Of a stretch of DNA of 64,000 nt, positions 47,301 to 59,300 are shown piece by piece. The stretch is taken from NCBI RefSeq assembly GCF_016920785.2, contig NW_024609846.1, forward strand, positions 107,250,831 through 107,314,830. The letters are read 5' to 3'. The position numbers and the translations under genes were made by a program. Source of the stretch: Ixodes scapularis (lineage: Eukaryota > Arthropoda > Arachnida > Ixodida > Ixodidae). Position 1 is the stretch's first letter. The number at the start of each line of letters is the position of its first letter. The notes beneath the pieces were generated by a model, which was given only the letters and a program-made list of their open reading frames with translations, ran no database searches and was not told where the DNA came from.

Positions 47301-50300
47301 CGGCGCTGCGACGCAAGACTTCATCGAGAGGAATCTTTCCGGAAGAAACACTACAGAACAGTCTTGGCACGATGTCGTCGTTAACAAGGACCTACGTAAC
47401 AAGGAAAGGGGCGAGGTATGGAGATTTATTGAACAAAACCAGTATGTGTTTTCAGATCGACCCGGCCAGACCAACTTGGTTACGTGTGACCTGAAACTGA
47501 CCACTGAGGAACCAGTCCGCGTGAAACAACATGCGTTGACCTTTGCGGTCCAAGACGTAGTAGAAGTGGCGATTTTGGAAATTCTACTGCTGGGAATCAT
47601 CGAGCGGTGTAAATCACCCTGCAATGCACCGGTCGTAATCGTTAAAAAGAAAGACGGATCCAGCAGGTTTTTCGTGGATTATCGAAGATTGAATGACGTG
47701 TTGAAGGTAGACGCGGAGCCCATCCCAAGGATAGACGTCACTTTTGCTAACGTGGGAGGAAAGAGGTTATTTTTAAGTTAGACTTGTCGAAAGGATATCG
47801 GCAAATCCCGTTGGAGGAGTCAGCCAAAGAGAAAACTGCAATTTCTTCAGGAAGTGTACATTACCAATTCAGGTTTATGCCGTTCGGGCTTAAGACTGCC
47901 TTAGCTAATTTTACAAGACTGATGAGGAAGCTGAAAGCTTGTTAAAATTGCTGACACTCATCACTATATCGACGACATCCTGATAGCGTTAGACTCATGG
48001 GAACAGCACATGAAACTTTGAGAACAATTTTCGATCGTCTGCAAGCCGCTAACATCACAGCGCGACCAATGAAGTGTGAGGTGGGTTCACCGAGACAGTC
48101 TTCTTCTGGCACAAGCTAGGAGGAGGACAAATCGCGCCCTACGCGGAGGTCCTTAAGAGGATTCAAGGTGCACCGCGACCAGTGACGAAACGCTAATTTA
48201 TGTCCTTTCTTAGAGTATCTCACTACTACCGCGAATTTGTGCCAAATTACGCGGATCTTGCTGGAACTCACGAAGAAAGGAGCACAAAATGAAGTCGAGT
48301 AGCGTGAAGACCAGGAGGAGGCCTTGAGGAGTTGAAAGGGTGCTTGCCGATGTAATTTATCTTAGCGGCACCAAATCCCCAAAAAAGCGTTTGTCTTGCG
48401 GACAGATGCGTCCGGTGTGTGCTTAGGTGCCGTATTGGTGCAGGAAAGTGAAGACGTTTTACACCTTGTTGCATATGCTAGCAGCGAGGCTGAGCAAACC
48501 AGAGTGGAATTATGCCACAATAAAAAAATCATGTTTGGCATTTTATTGGGGTCGTCAAGAGATTTAGGTAGCATCAACATGGCCATAAAGTTTGAATTCA
48601 GACCGATCACCGGCCACTGGAATTTCTGAAAAAGGCGAAGCATGCTAACAATCGCGTGAAGCGATGGAGTCTGCGGCTGCAAGACAAGAACTTACACGTA
48701 TAATATATCGTGGGATCTGATAATGTTGGACCGGACTTCATGAGTTGCGTTGAGATCTGAAGAGAAGTTTCCTTTTTTTACCACGAGGAACGTGGGAACA
48801 GGTTAAGTAATTTGACCATTGAACGTAGATTTCGCATGGTATCAGGATATATTTTTCTTTCTACAAGAAAGGAAGTCGAATCTCGGTTTGTATTTTTGTA
48901 AATGGGTTTTCGGAAAATTTAGTAATTAAATGTGAGATTTTTAGTTGAGCGGGCAAGGTTTTAAATACGTGAAAATTGTCCGGGGAAATGAAAACTTATA
49001 TTGTTTAATATTGAAATGTGGACTTGGTGGAAAACGATTTGTTTTGATACCAATCCATACTTGTCGAACGTGTGCGTGGGTGCTGGAAGAAATTGATTGC
49101 AAGTGCGCGCATATGGCGACCACGACCATGTATCAACGGCGTCGTCATGCGCAGAAATCTTCATGAAATGTAGCTTTTAAAAGTAGGGGGAAATGTCAGG
49201 ATCTACCTGCCAATGATTGCGCCGCGGCCGCGATTGAAGACGAAGAAGATTACGAAGAGGGCGAAATGGGGAGCATACGACAGAACTGGCAATTGAAAGC
49301 TGAGCACGGACCGTACCGATCGGCCAGCCTATCGCTCAACAAAGCGGTCTGGTCGACGGAACCTTTGCCGGACTCCGACACGTGGGGCTGCCATGCGCAG
49401 CTCCTTGCGAGGTCTGCGCTACGACCTCCAACCACCGAGGCTAAGGCAACCACCTCCACGAGGACATGCCACGGAGGACTCGTGAACCGAGCTTCACCTC
49501 AGGTGCCTATGTCCTTACCGAGCATTAATTAGCGCTGAGACGCATAGAAGCATTTCCTTGTCGTACTTTCTCTTGGGATAATTGTCTGTTTCTTTTCCGA
49601 CGGTTAATATTTATCTTTTTTTATGATACCAAGACTTCTGCTACTTTATATTATATTATTATTTCTTATTCCCACAATTCACATGGTCTTCTTCTTCCTC
49701 TTTTCCAAGCGCACGTGACAGTCGTAGTTAAAGACTGATCAAGGGTGAACAAATTAGAGTATACTTTAGTATGCGTCTAACAAGCGCGAGTTCCGGATGG
49801 TCAGATTTAAAAAGAACACGTACGGACCTAATACTTACCCCCGGCACGAACACCTGAACAGCAGATTTGACGCATATACCATCGAGTGCCACTAAATAAG
49901 AACGGCAGATTAAAACCATATACCATCGAGTGCCACTAAATAAGCTACGCTTCAGAGTAACGACACTTCGCCATATTGTGGCGTAAAATTATGTTTGCCA
50001 GTCATCTGAAGCTTTACCTGAAATCACAGGAAACGCTTTTCCGTTTTCCACAAATCTGTAAACGGTTCGCGACAAAGCAAAGCAATATAATATGAGCTTC
50101 CTAACACCGAATCTAATGCTGACGAAGTCGCACTTTTGAATCATGGTGATCAGCAGTTGTGTCTGTTCTGAACAAGCACCAACATGGCGGCGCCCACAAC
50201 AGAGTCGCGGAACGGAGTGCCGATACACTAAGCGCAGGTCAATTGGTGGCTTTAATCATTCATCGATGTCATAGTCGTACTAATTCGTGTCGTTTGCAGA

Positions 50301-53300
50301 GCGTCTGGCAGTAAACGATCAGTCATAAAAGTGCTGTGCTGAGTAAAGATTGATACCAGACTACAAATTTAATTAAATGTTTATGTGCGCTTGTATATTT
50401 TTCTTTCAGATCTACGCTGTATAATTACTTATGCTGGACACAAATTCGGACATATGGGTCTGAGTCGTCCAAGAAGTTTGGTCAGTTAGTATCTGAGTTT
50501 GACAAAAGGTCATCTGGAGTAGAAACAGTCCTTCCGCGTTGGAAGACGTGCCTCACAGAAATATCAGGCGTATTGAAACATGCCCTAATTCGTCTTTATG
50601 TGGACAAAATGTTTGAGCCTAGCGCTATACACACTGTAAGCCAACTTTTCAAAATTCCTCTCAATGCCTTTCGTGAAAAATGTGCTTGACATGTGACAAT
50701 TGTTTTTATTTCAAGTAAAACTATCTTGTATTGTAAAGCTGAAAATATATTGATTACATAAAGTCTAAGTCACTTCACATTTTTAACGTGTGCCACATGC
50801 ATCAGTCAAAATATTTGTTAACGTATTTCCTTACTTGACGTAATGAATAAAATATGTCTGCATATAATGCGGCACACTTGGATTTCAATTTATTATTAGT
50901 AAAAAAACATAGGCGAAATCACCGTTAGAATCAATTGTTTTGATAAAATCCTACACGTCAGTAAATATCTGGCAGTGCTATATGACAAATTGCTACAAAC
51001 AAGCAACCTCCCTGGTAACGGTGAATGTTGCCCAGACGTTACTGGGTTGTGGCTAATGTGGCACAACGTTAACTCACATAAGAAATCTAACTGCCACGTT
51101 AGAAAGGTAGCATTGCCGGAACATAACCTAAACGATTAGCATAATTTTAGAAAACTTAAATTTAACGTTTCTCAACCTTTATTCACGTTATGGAAACGTT
51201 GCAAAAATGTGATGAAAATAAAGATTAGGAACTGCGAGTATAAGTTTTATGGGAATGGGTACAATATTATATGGATGATAATACTAATAAAACCTAACTA
51301 AACTATCTCACAATCAGTATTATAGAGTGTTGGTGGCAAGTAAATTAAAGTTTATGAGCAACAGAGCAGCACACTTGTTTGCGACTTTCCATGTTCAACT
51401 GTTCATATGTTGCTTTTCATCTCTCGATGTATACTGTCCCCAAGACTGATGCACAAAATGTCTACTGTTTTTTCGGTCAATCATCGAATCACGGATAAAA
51501 TGTTCGTTGATCCGAATGTAGACAAGCTGCCATTTTAAACCAAACCAGGAATGTTTATTTCCATCTTTTAACACATGCTTTGCTTTCCCAGCATACATTA
51601 ACACCGAGTTATGTTTAGAGCGGTACAAGGACAAAACTCCTAAAGCATTTCATTCAGTTTCGACTGTGCCTTGTTCCGTTCAACTTCTCTCGTGCTTGTC
51701 TTTTTCTAAATATTTCCTACGCATAAAATGAAATCGGCGCAGTCACTTAAAACTGCTTACGGATGCACGGGGCACACTTTTAGTCAGCAGGAACCGTGGA
51801 GCCGGCCGGGTGTATAGGAAGCTTGTTCGTCTCGCACCCCGGAGGCCCGGGTTCAATTCCCACCCAGACAGAAACGTACGGAATTTTATTTTCAATGTCA
51901 TTAATTTATTCTGTCTATAGAAACCTCCATAAGGAAGTTTTCGCAGCCAGTCGGAATTTAGGTGCAACTTCTCTGCTACAGACAACGAATCTTCTGATAA
52001 GGGCACACTCTCGGCCCTGGGTCTCTTTCGTGAGGAAACCCATTCTTCGTCACAGTCACTTGTCATTGTATCTTCACTTCTTTGTAAAATGCAAGCAATC
52101 CTACAAATTGAGGTCGGTTACCGCAAACTGTAAGAAGTTCTGGAATAATTTTTTTTTAAATCCAACTTTTCAATCATAAAGCAAAAAAAGGCAACAAAAT
52201 ATGTCTCTGTATTTCTCCAACGCAAAATGCTTTGCGACATTCGAGGTCAGTATTGCGCATGACTAACGAACCTAATTCGAGCGCGTAGCTTGAAACAAAT
52301 TAAAAGTTTTCACTCAGGGCATGGTAAAAGGTATGCCCGCTGTGTTTAGGGTCTATGCACATCTAATTTTAAAAGGACTAAACAAGCTATTGCCAGACTA
52401 AAAGAAACTAAACACTCCGAATATTTTGGCCAAGGCCAAAACGTGCAACGTGCGTTTTTTTTAACTTAAAGCGTTTGCTTATGTCAGAGTAAGAAATCAA
52501 ACAAAAGTGCATATTATAGCGCACTGTGTTTTCTGTTTAACAGTGGGAGCTCGCCGGCATACAGTATTTCGAAGAGCCTTAAAAAATGGTGTACATGGTG
52601 TGTGCCTTTAAATGCAGATTGGGAAACTAAGGGTTAATACCCCACGATTCGGCATTCTGGTTGAGTCTTGGTACATTTTTTTATATTGTGTGAAAAAAAC
52701 AGTGTCGTGCTCGTTACAGAAAATAAGTAACGAATTAGCGCTACCCTTTAGCTTGCCAAAAATTAAGGCGTTACTGAGATATGTTCTCGTCCTCGAAATG
52801 TCTCAAAATACGGTTACCGTCACCTCCAACTCTAACGAACTTGCACTTTTGACTTTCTTCTAATTTCAGTACTATTCGGCGGCAGTAAGCCACGGATGCG
52901 AACTTCGACAACAATTAAAGATTTACAGAGTGATTTCATAGCGTTTATTTCATTTTTGTATCAAATTTGTAGCATAAATATATATTTCAATTCTCAATAG
53001 AATGTTTCTTTTTGATTCATCTTAGTGAAGGATTTTGAAATAATGCCGCAGAGAAAAACAAAAAAGTATTTACGATTATAACTTAAAATACAGAACGCGA
53101 ATAAACTTCTTTTTATGTTGAAAGAATATAATATTACAGGAGGACACTTAAGACCTCTTACGTGTAGGAATGCGAAAGCCTACGTATGCGTAGCGTATAG
53201 ACCCTCTCCGAAATTCAGTCTGGCCACTTTGATCAATATCATCAACTGTGGAACGGCATCTGTGCCATACCAATGGCGGCCTTCTAGCTATTCATAAAGA

Positions 53301-56300
53301 AAGACGTTGAAGATGCTCCTAAGCGGGTCTTGCGATGCGTGTATACTCAAAGGGTTGAGTACGACGCGACGTACGAATAAAACACAAGAGCTACGTAACC
53401 GTTTATTTCTAATAACTCAGATTCAGTCAATCTGCGGGCGGCTCGCAATCGGCTTTAAAGCACCATGGTGTATAGAATTTTCTCGAGGCATCTGAGTGGG
53501 TTAGGGCTTTGTTCTGAATGCAGGTTCTCGGTCACCATTGAACTTAGAGTGATCGAGAAAGAACTCACACTGAACAATTCCTCGCGTGCCGTTGACTTGC
53601 GAAAGTGACGGTACCGATACAAGTTTATTTCCGCCATTGATAGGGCAAAACCTAAACTGCTTTACATACCCTCAGATGGCACTGAATTTCGGAAAGGGTC
53701 TATTCCTAGAAGCTGCGTGCCCTGCTATCCTCCGTAGAGGCACGCCGAGCAGCCTCTGCGGAGGCCGGCCGGCCGGGCTCTACAGAGTATTCAGGCGTTT
53801 GGCAGCCATTTCAATAGCCTTTCCGCGGCGAGAATTTCTTTGCCATTTTTTTCTTGGTTCTGACGCAGAGGAAATATTTCGGCCGTTTTTCAAATTTACG
53901 GAAAACGCCAGCTCCGCTCCATGGGACAGTTAATGCTTTCGCATTATAATCTTATTTAAATGCAATGAGTAACATAGTTTGTTAGATGATAGCGTAAAGT
54001 ACTAACAAAAATACTTTACTCGGCAGTTTCTTTCTATATCTAACAAGTAAATTAGTATGTAACTGAAAAAGTAGCAAGTTATTATTAACGAGGCAGCTGT
54101 TGGTAACGCGTTTTTTTTTTGGTAACGCTCTATTTCCAGGAATTACAAAACATCGCTCATTGGTTTAAATGATAACTTAATATGAGCACATGCCACCTAT
54201 GTTCCTCCCCCAGTATAGAAAATTGGTCCACGATTCGTCAATACAACTTGTATTCTCGCAATCTACCTGGAAAAAAGAGCATGTTTAAAAATCTGCAAGT
54301 GCGTGCTTCCGCACACCGGTAGTTGAGCCCCATGTTGCAGTAAAAAAAAAACTCGCCTAAATTGTGAGCTAAAAACGTATGCTTCATGTAACGCTCATCA
54401 AGATATTAGGCACTGGAAAGAATCGGCCATCTGCACTAAATCCTTATGTCGAAGACTTTAATTCACGTTCCCCCCGTTGAAAGGTATGGCGAAAGAGTCC
54501 AAGTGCGCACCTGATTTCACCACCCCGCCCACTCCTCCCGCACGATCAATTCCGTCTGTCATAGCACCTTCACCATGGCAACGAATCGCCTTCTGTGGGA
54601 AAGAACGCGCGAACGCTGAGTGTGAAGCCAGACACGGCAGGTGCCAATTTCCGAATATCGTTTGCTATGCTCCGTTCATCCTCAAGCCGAGACTGTAGTC
54701 ACTGCCACGAGTGCGGGATTACGAGGTCGCCGCTTTCAAACTATCTCCCGCAAACCAAGCACTCGCGTTTGAAATGCACTTCCCAAAGCCAGGAGCGTGG
54801 GCTAGATGGCGCTTGTAGCCTTAGCTGCCGTCTCATCTTAATGGTGAACGGAGTGTAACACGCGACAACGCAAGCCTATGTCGGACGAGTTATTGTGGAG
54901 GATGACGCCGACGGCAGAAAGCGGACGCCTGGTGAACCCTTGGCAGTTCAAACGAGAGTTGGTGCACGCTCGGGCCTGTGGTTATATTATTGTTTTTCCG
55001 AGCGAAACGAGGGGTGAACGCGGGCAGCGCGATCTGCTTGGGAGGCTGGCTTAGAGTCTAAGCTTGCGTTGCCGCGTTGATGGAATTAGCAAGATGGCAC
55101 GGCTGTAGCAGGCTTCAGACGCTGAGTTCGAGTGCACATCTAAAGAAATTCGGTGACCATAGCCACTGATCTCTACAACGATTTGCAGGGTCGCTGATCG
55201 CTCCTCCGCAAATGCGGCCACGGGTCTGCCACCTTACGTCAGTCGCTCTATCTCGGTCAATCATAAACAGTTACTATGGTCACGATCCGTGGGTCATGTG
55301 AAAACAGACGCGAAGGTCACAAGGCCAGAGCCCTGACAACACGAAGAGCAGGATATCTTTAACGTTTTTGTTACTTATTGTAGTGTTTATTTTGTGTCGT
55401 CCTCGCTTGGTAACGGTCGGCTGCAAGAGAGCTAGTGGACATCGATTTTTTTTTCAGTGGCCGAGACTACGGTTCAAAAAGTGAAACTTTTAGTAAAAAG
55501 AAAAGGCACAAAAAGAAGAAAGTTTCAAACTCAACTACTTTCTTTGCTTCCACAAATCCTCGTACACCATAAATTTTAGGCCGACTACACCCATCGCTGA
55601 ACTTCCACAATGAGACCTACAGTTACAACAAAAGAACAGGCTACCAGACAACAAACACAACCCTGTATCCCGAACATGGTAAATGAAAATATACACAAAA
55701 ATTAACCTCTATTCCTTCTTCCCTAGTCCCCCGCCTTTAGTCTGAGAAACAAATCCAAACTTCACGAAGAAGGACTTGTAGCTTTCAAGACTGACCTTCC
55801 TAAGCCCTACCCTCTTCTTCACTAGCTCGTCTTACGGAGAGCAACATCGACAAGCAACTGTTGTTAGGTTCGAACAGGGATTTTCTTAGATTGAAACGCG
55901 TGAGATGTAAAACGCTCGTGCAACGGGGGGAGGGGGGGGGGGGTGACAGTACATTCAATTTGTCGGAATCCCCCACCTCAAACATGTATATGGTTGCAGG
56001 CTGAGATTGGTAAAGGTCAATATATCATCAAATGAAAGTCTGCTCCCGCATGTGTTTTTTCTCGTGGTGACCTTCCATCACGGCACTCAAATTTGCATGC
56101 TCCCATTTGATGGGATAGATAAAAAAGAAAACTTTCCTCGATTTAATTAAATAGAGTAGTCATAAATATACAAATGTAACGTATATGTGACGATATGTTT
56201 AATTTTTTAAGTGTAATGGGAGCGAGTTTTTTCACATATAGAACTTCTAACGTAAACGAGTTGCAAAAATCAGAAAAGTGAGGAACGATCTTTCGTTCCT

Positions 56301-59300
56301 TTTTTGAGGAACGCGTGCAACACTGCATAGAGATCAGTGACCATAGCAGACGGACTTTGTTCTTTGGAAGGCTACGACATTGCAGTGAGATCAGGTGCGG
56401 TCTTGGGTTCCTTCGCCGTGCTTTTCATAGGGCGGAACGTGAACAAAAGTAATTCGAAATAAGGACTTATTGCAGATGGGTGATTTTCTCCGGCGCATAA
56501 TATTTTGACGAGCCTTAGACAAAACACATGTTTTTTTAGCCATTTTTTTGTTTGTTTTATGAGCATGTGATAAGGTATTAAATAGCTTATTTTTCAACCC
56601 CTAGAGTCGAATGAAATTGTCTTCACAACCTCGAGCGGTCAAGCTCGCTCCACTTGTAAAATGTTTCTTTTTGATGAAAGATGTTTGCTGAGCCACCTAG
56701 ACATTTTTGGTCTCGCTTTTCAAAGCGTAGCAGCTTATTGACTTTCTTGGTTCTAGCAAAGAATCCCTACTATTGCACCAGCCTCGAACGGTCGTAACCT
56801 TTAACACGTATATTCGCAGTTCGTATAATGAGTGCTCGATGTTTCTACAGTGCACTGGTAACGGAGGCTGGTGAAGCTACATAAGGCATCCTTTCACACC
56901 GTTCTCCGTCACTGATGGTGTAAATTAAACTATGTTCATTAGAAAATACTTACTTTTATATTATTAAATTCTCCGGTACTAAATCTTATATCAACCTTGC
57001 TGTTCCTCGTGAAAAACGCTGAACAGTGCATAATTACAACAATGGCTGAAACGGGGAGTTAATGCATATAAAGCGAACAATTCTGCCGTAATAGAAACTG
57101 TACATCCTGTTTTCTCTTCCCTTGAAATTTGCACAAAAGAGTAAGTCGAATATATAAAATGCACAGCACAAACTTTATCTGACGAAATAGTGGTGAGTAC
57201 ACTTTTAAGAGTATGACTCATTTCTTTTTCTACCAGGTGAACCACTTAGTGGATGTTGTTAACAGTACTTTCAAAGAAATGCTTGAAAATAATACATGGA
57301 TGGATTGCAATACTCGTGAGGAGGCATTAAAAAAGGTACCGAAATCTATCGATATTTTTATAATCTAATAATAATGTCATTAATTTCAGCTTCAAAAAAT
57401 GATTCGTAAAATCGGTTATCCTTACTGGATGCTCAATGACACGCATCTTAATCAACTTTATGAATATGTAAGTGACCTTACTAACATTACAGTTTAACCT
57501 TTTTTCACTGTGGGTAGAAACTCCTGGTGTCTTGCAAATGTTTTTACTAGTTATCTTGGCAAAGTCTGGTGTTATAAACATTAATAATAAGCAAATACCG
57601 TACTCATCATATTGGCTTAACAAATATTATTTTGCAGATTATAAAATATTTGATAACTACGGCTGGCCAAATGTATATTGGGCGATTTGATTTAATTTCT
57701 ACCAAATTGTAGGGGGAAAGGAGAGGGTTGTTCGGTAGATCAATATGGAATTTAGATAAAGATTCTCTGCGTACCAAGTCTTCAGATTTGTAAAAAAAAA
57801 AAGAAAACTAGAAGACATTAGGATAAATTTTTTATTTACAAATATTCCATAATAATTCATAAAATATTATCAGTCAATGTTATGTTTTACCACAGAGAGG
57901 CCAAAACACGATTGAAAAAAAAAACGCTCAAATGAGATTTTGACGCACTCCACCATGCAGCACTTAAATACTTTTCTATCAAACATCTTACACATTGAAA
58001 CCCCCGTTTCATTCACCGGCTCAATTAGGCTACCACATGAATATAAATGTTTCATTTTTGTTTTTGTTTCAATTCGCCAAAGAGTTAAATAAATAAATCA
58101 TCCTGTTATGCTCATGGGGCGCGTAAGAGAGCCGTTCACTGTAAGATACATATAGTGTAGCCACAGTATCTTTTAACACTGTAAAATTAACCAAAAAATC
58201 GGTGCCTCCGCATCGAAAACTCGTTTTCCCCGAGTGTGTATTAACGCTGCGTATTCTACCTTTTGAAGTTTCAAGGCGTTGCTCTCTTCTTGTAAGACGT
58301 CAGACCAAGAACCTTGCCGAAGTCAACGGCGGACATGTTTGGAGGCAATCGAGTAAGCAATGCGTGTACCTTGCTGCGCCTCCTCTATATGAGAACGGCG
58401 AGCAGACGACGCACTCCCTGGTATGCCTGCTATTTCGCAACTCTATCCCGCCACTCGCCCTCTCGCGGACGAAGTAGAAACCAGAGGAGCGGGTACGGTG
58501 GTGGAGACGGAAGAAGGGACTGTCGGCCTTGGCGCTGCTGTTAGCGGATGGATCTGGCCAGAATGTTTCTAAAAAATGCTGTTTTAACGAAAAAAAGACG
58601 AGTGCGTTAAAATATAAATTATTCTGTTCCACTTCGAAACAGCGTAGCTCAAAGAAACCGGGATGCCTACTTTCCTTAAGGACGTTTTTGTAAATTGCGA
58701 ATTTCGGGTCCTGCGTACGCCAGCTCAATCTGTCTGCAACGTGAAGACAAAAGCTCCTGTTAGTAGAACAAAGCCCTTGCGCGCGATCTACGAAAATTTT
58801 ATTCTTCACGAAAGTAAAAGAGAACTGCTTGCGCATCGGTATCCCTAGCAATAGACATCGGGAATGGGCTCGCATTTTGTGTGCTGTAATGCCGTGACAA
58901 GGAGCATGACCGTTTTCTACAAGAAATAGAATAGAACAGACTATGCGTACTTGCTTTTGCTTAATCACGAAGGCAAGGAAAGAAATGCTCGCGGCATCTT
59001 TACCCGCGTCTGGGTTAGCCATCATATATACAATAGCGGATGACGACAAGAACATAAAAGGGACAGAACAAGCGCTACTAATAACTGGTAATTTATATAG
59101 AAACATGAGAAGGAAGCGTGGAATGTGATGAATGAAAATTATGAAAAAAGAAAGAGTGTAATGATAAAAATTGACTAAATTATATTAAAAATTATACAAA
59201 ATAAATAAAAAATAAAAAAACACAGAAAAAAACGGAAGGTAAAAGTAATAATAGTTTAAGAAACAAATTAATGAGTACTTAAAAAATTAAGAAAAGCGGT

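Larger units (their letters stand above)
42930..49720 (+). mobile_element. gypsy-type LTR retrotransposon with integrase before RT
   Basis: Order on the + strand: 5' LTR end (similar to the 3' LTR end), gag interrupted by a foldback insertion, zinc knuckles, protease, integrase (46200-47270), RT (47440-48120), RNase H (48360-48700), polypurine tract and 3' LTR (49194-49720). Placing integrase before RT is the Ty1/copia order, but RT and gag look gypsy-like; this combination is known from Gmr1-like elements. Many stops and frame shifts show that it is inactive. It accounts for nearly half of M13 intron 6. Confidence 0.8.
50636..57236. other. M13 intron 7
   Basis: It contains a tRNA-like SINE head (about 51795-51875), a TGCGAAAGC-ended repeat (53167-53946) and a poly-G run near 55925-55942. 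No exon or gene is supported. ORFs at 51796-52179 and 54477-54858 are not recognised. Confidence 0.4.

Noticed and set aside
51795..51875. Functional tRNA gene
   Set aside because: The A and B boxes are present, but the stems pair poorly, there is no clear terminator and the sequence continues into SINE-like DNA.
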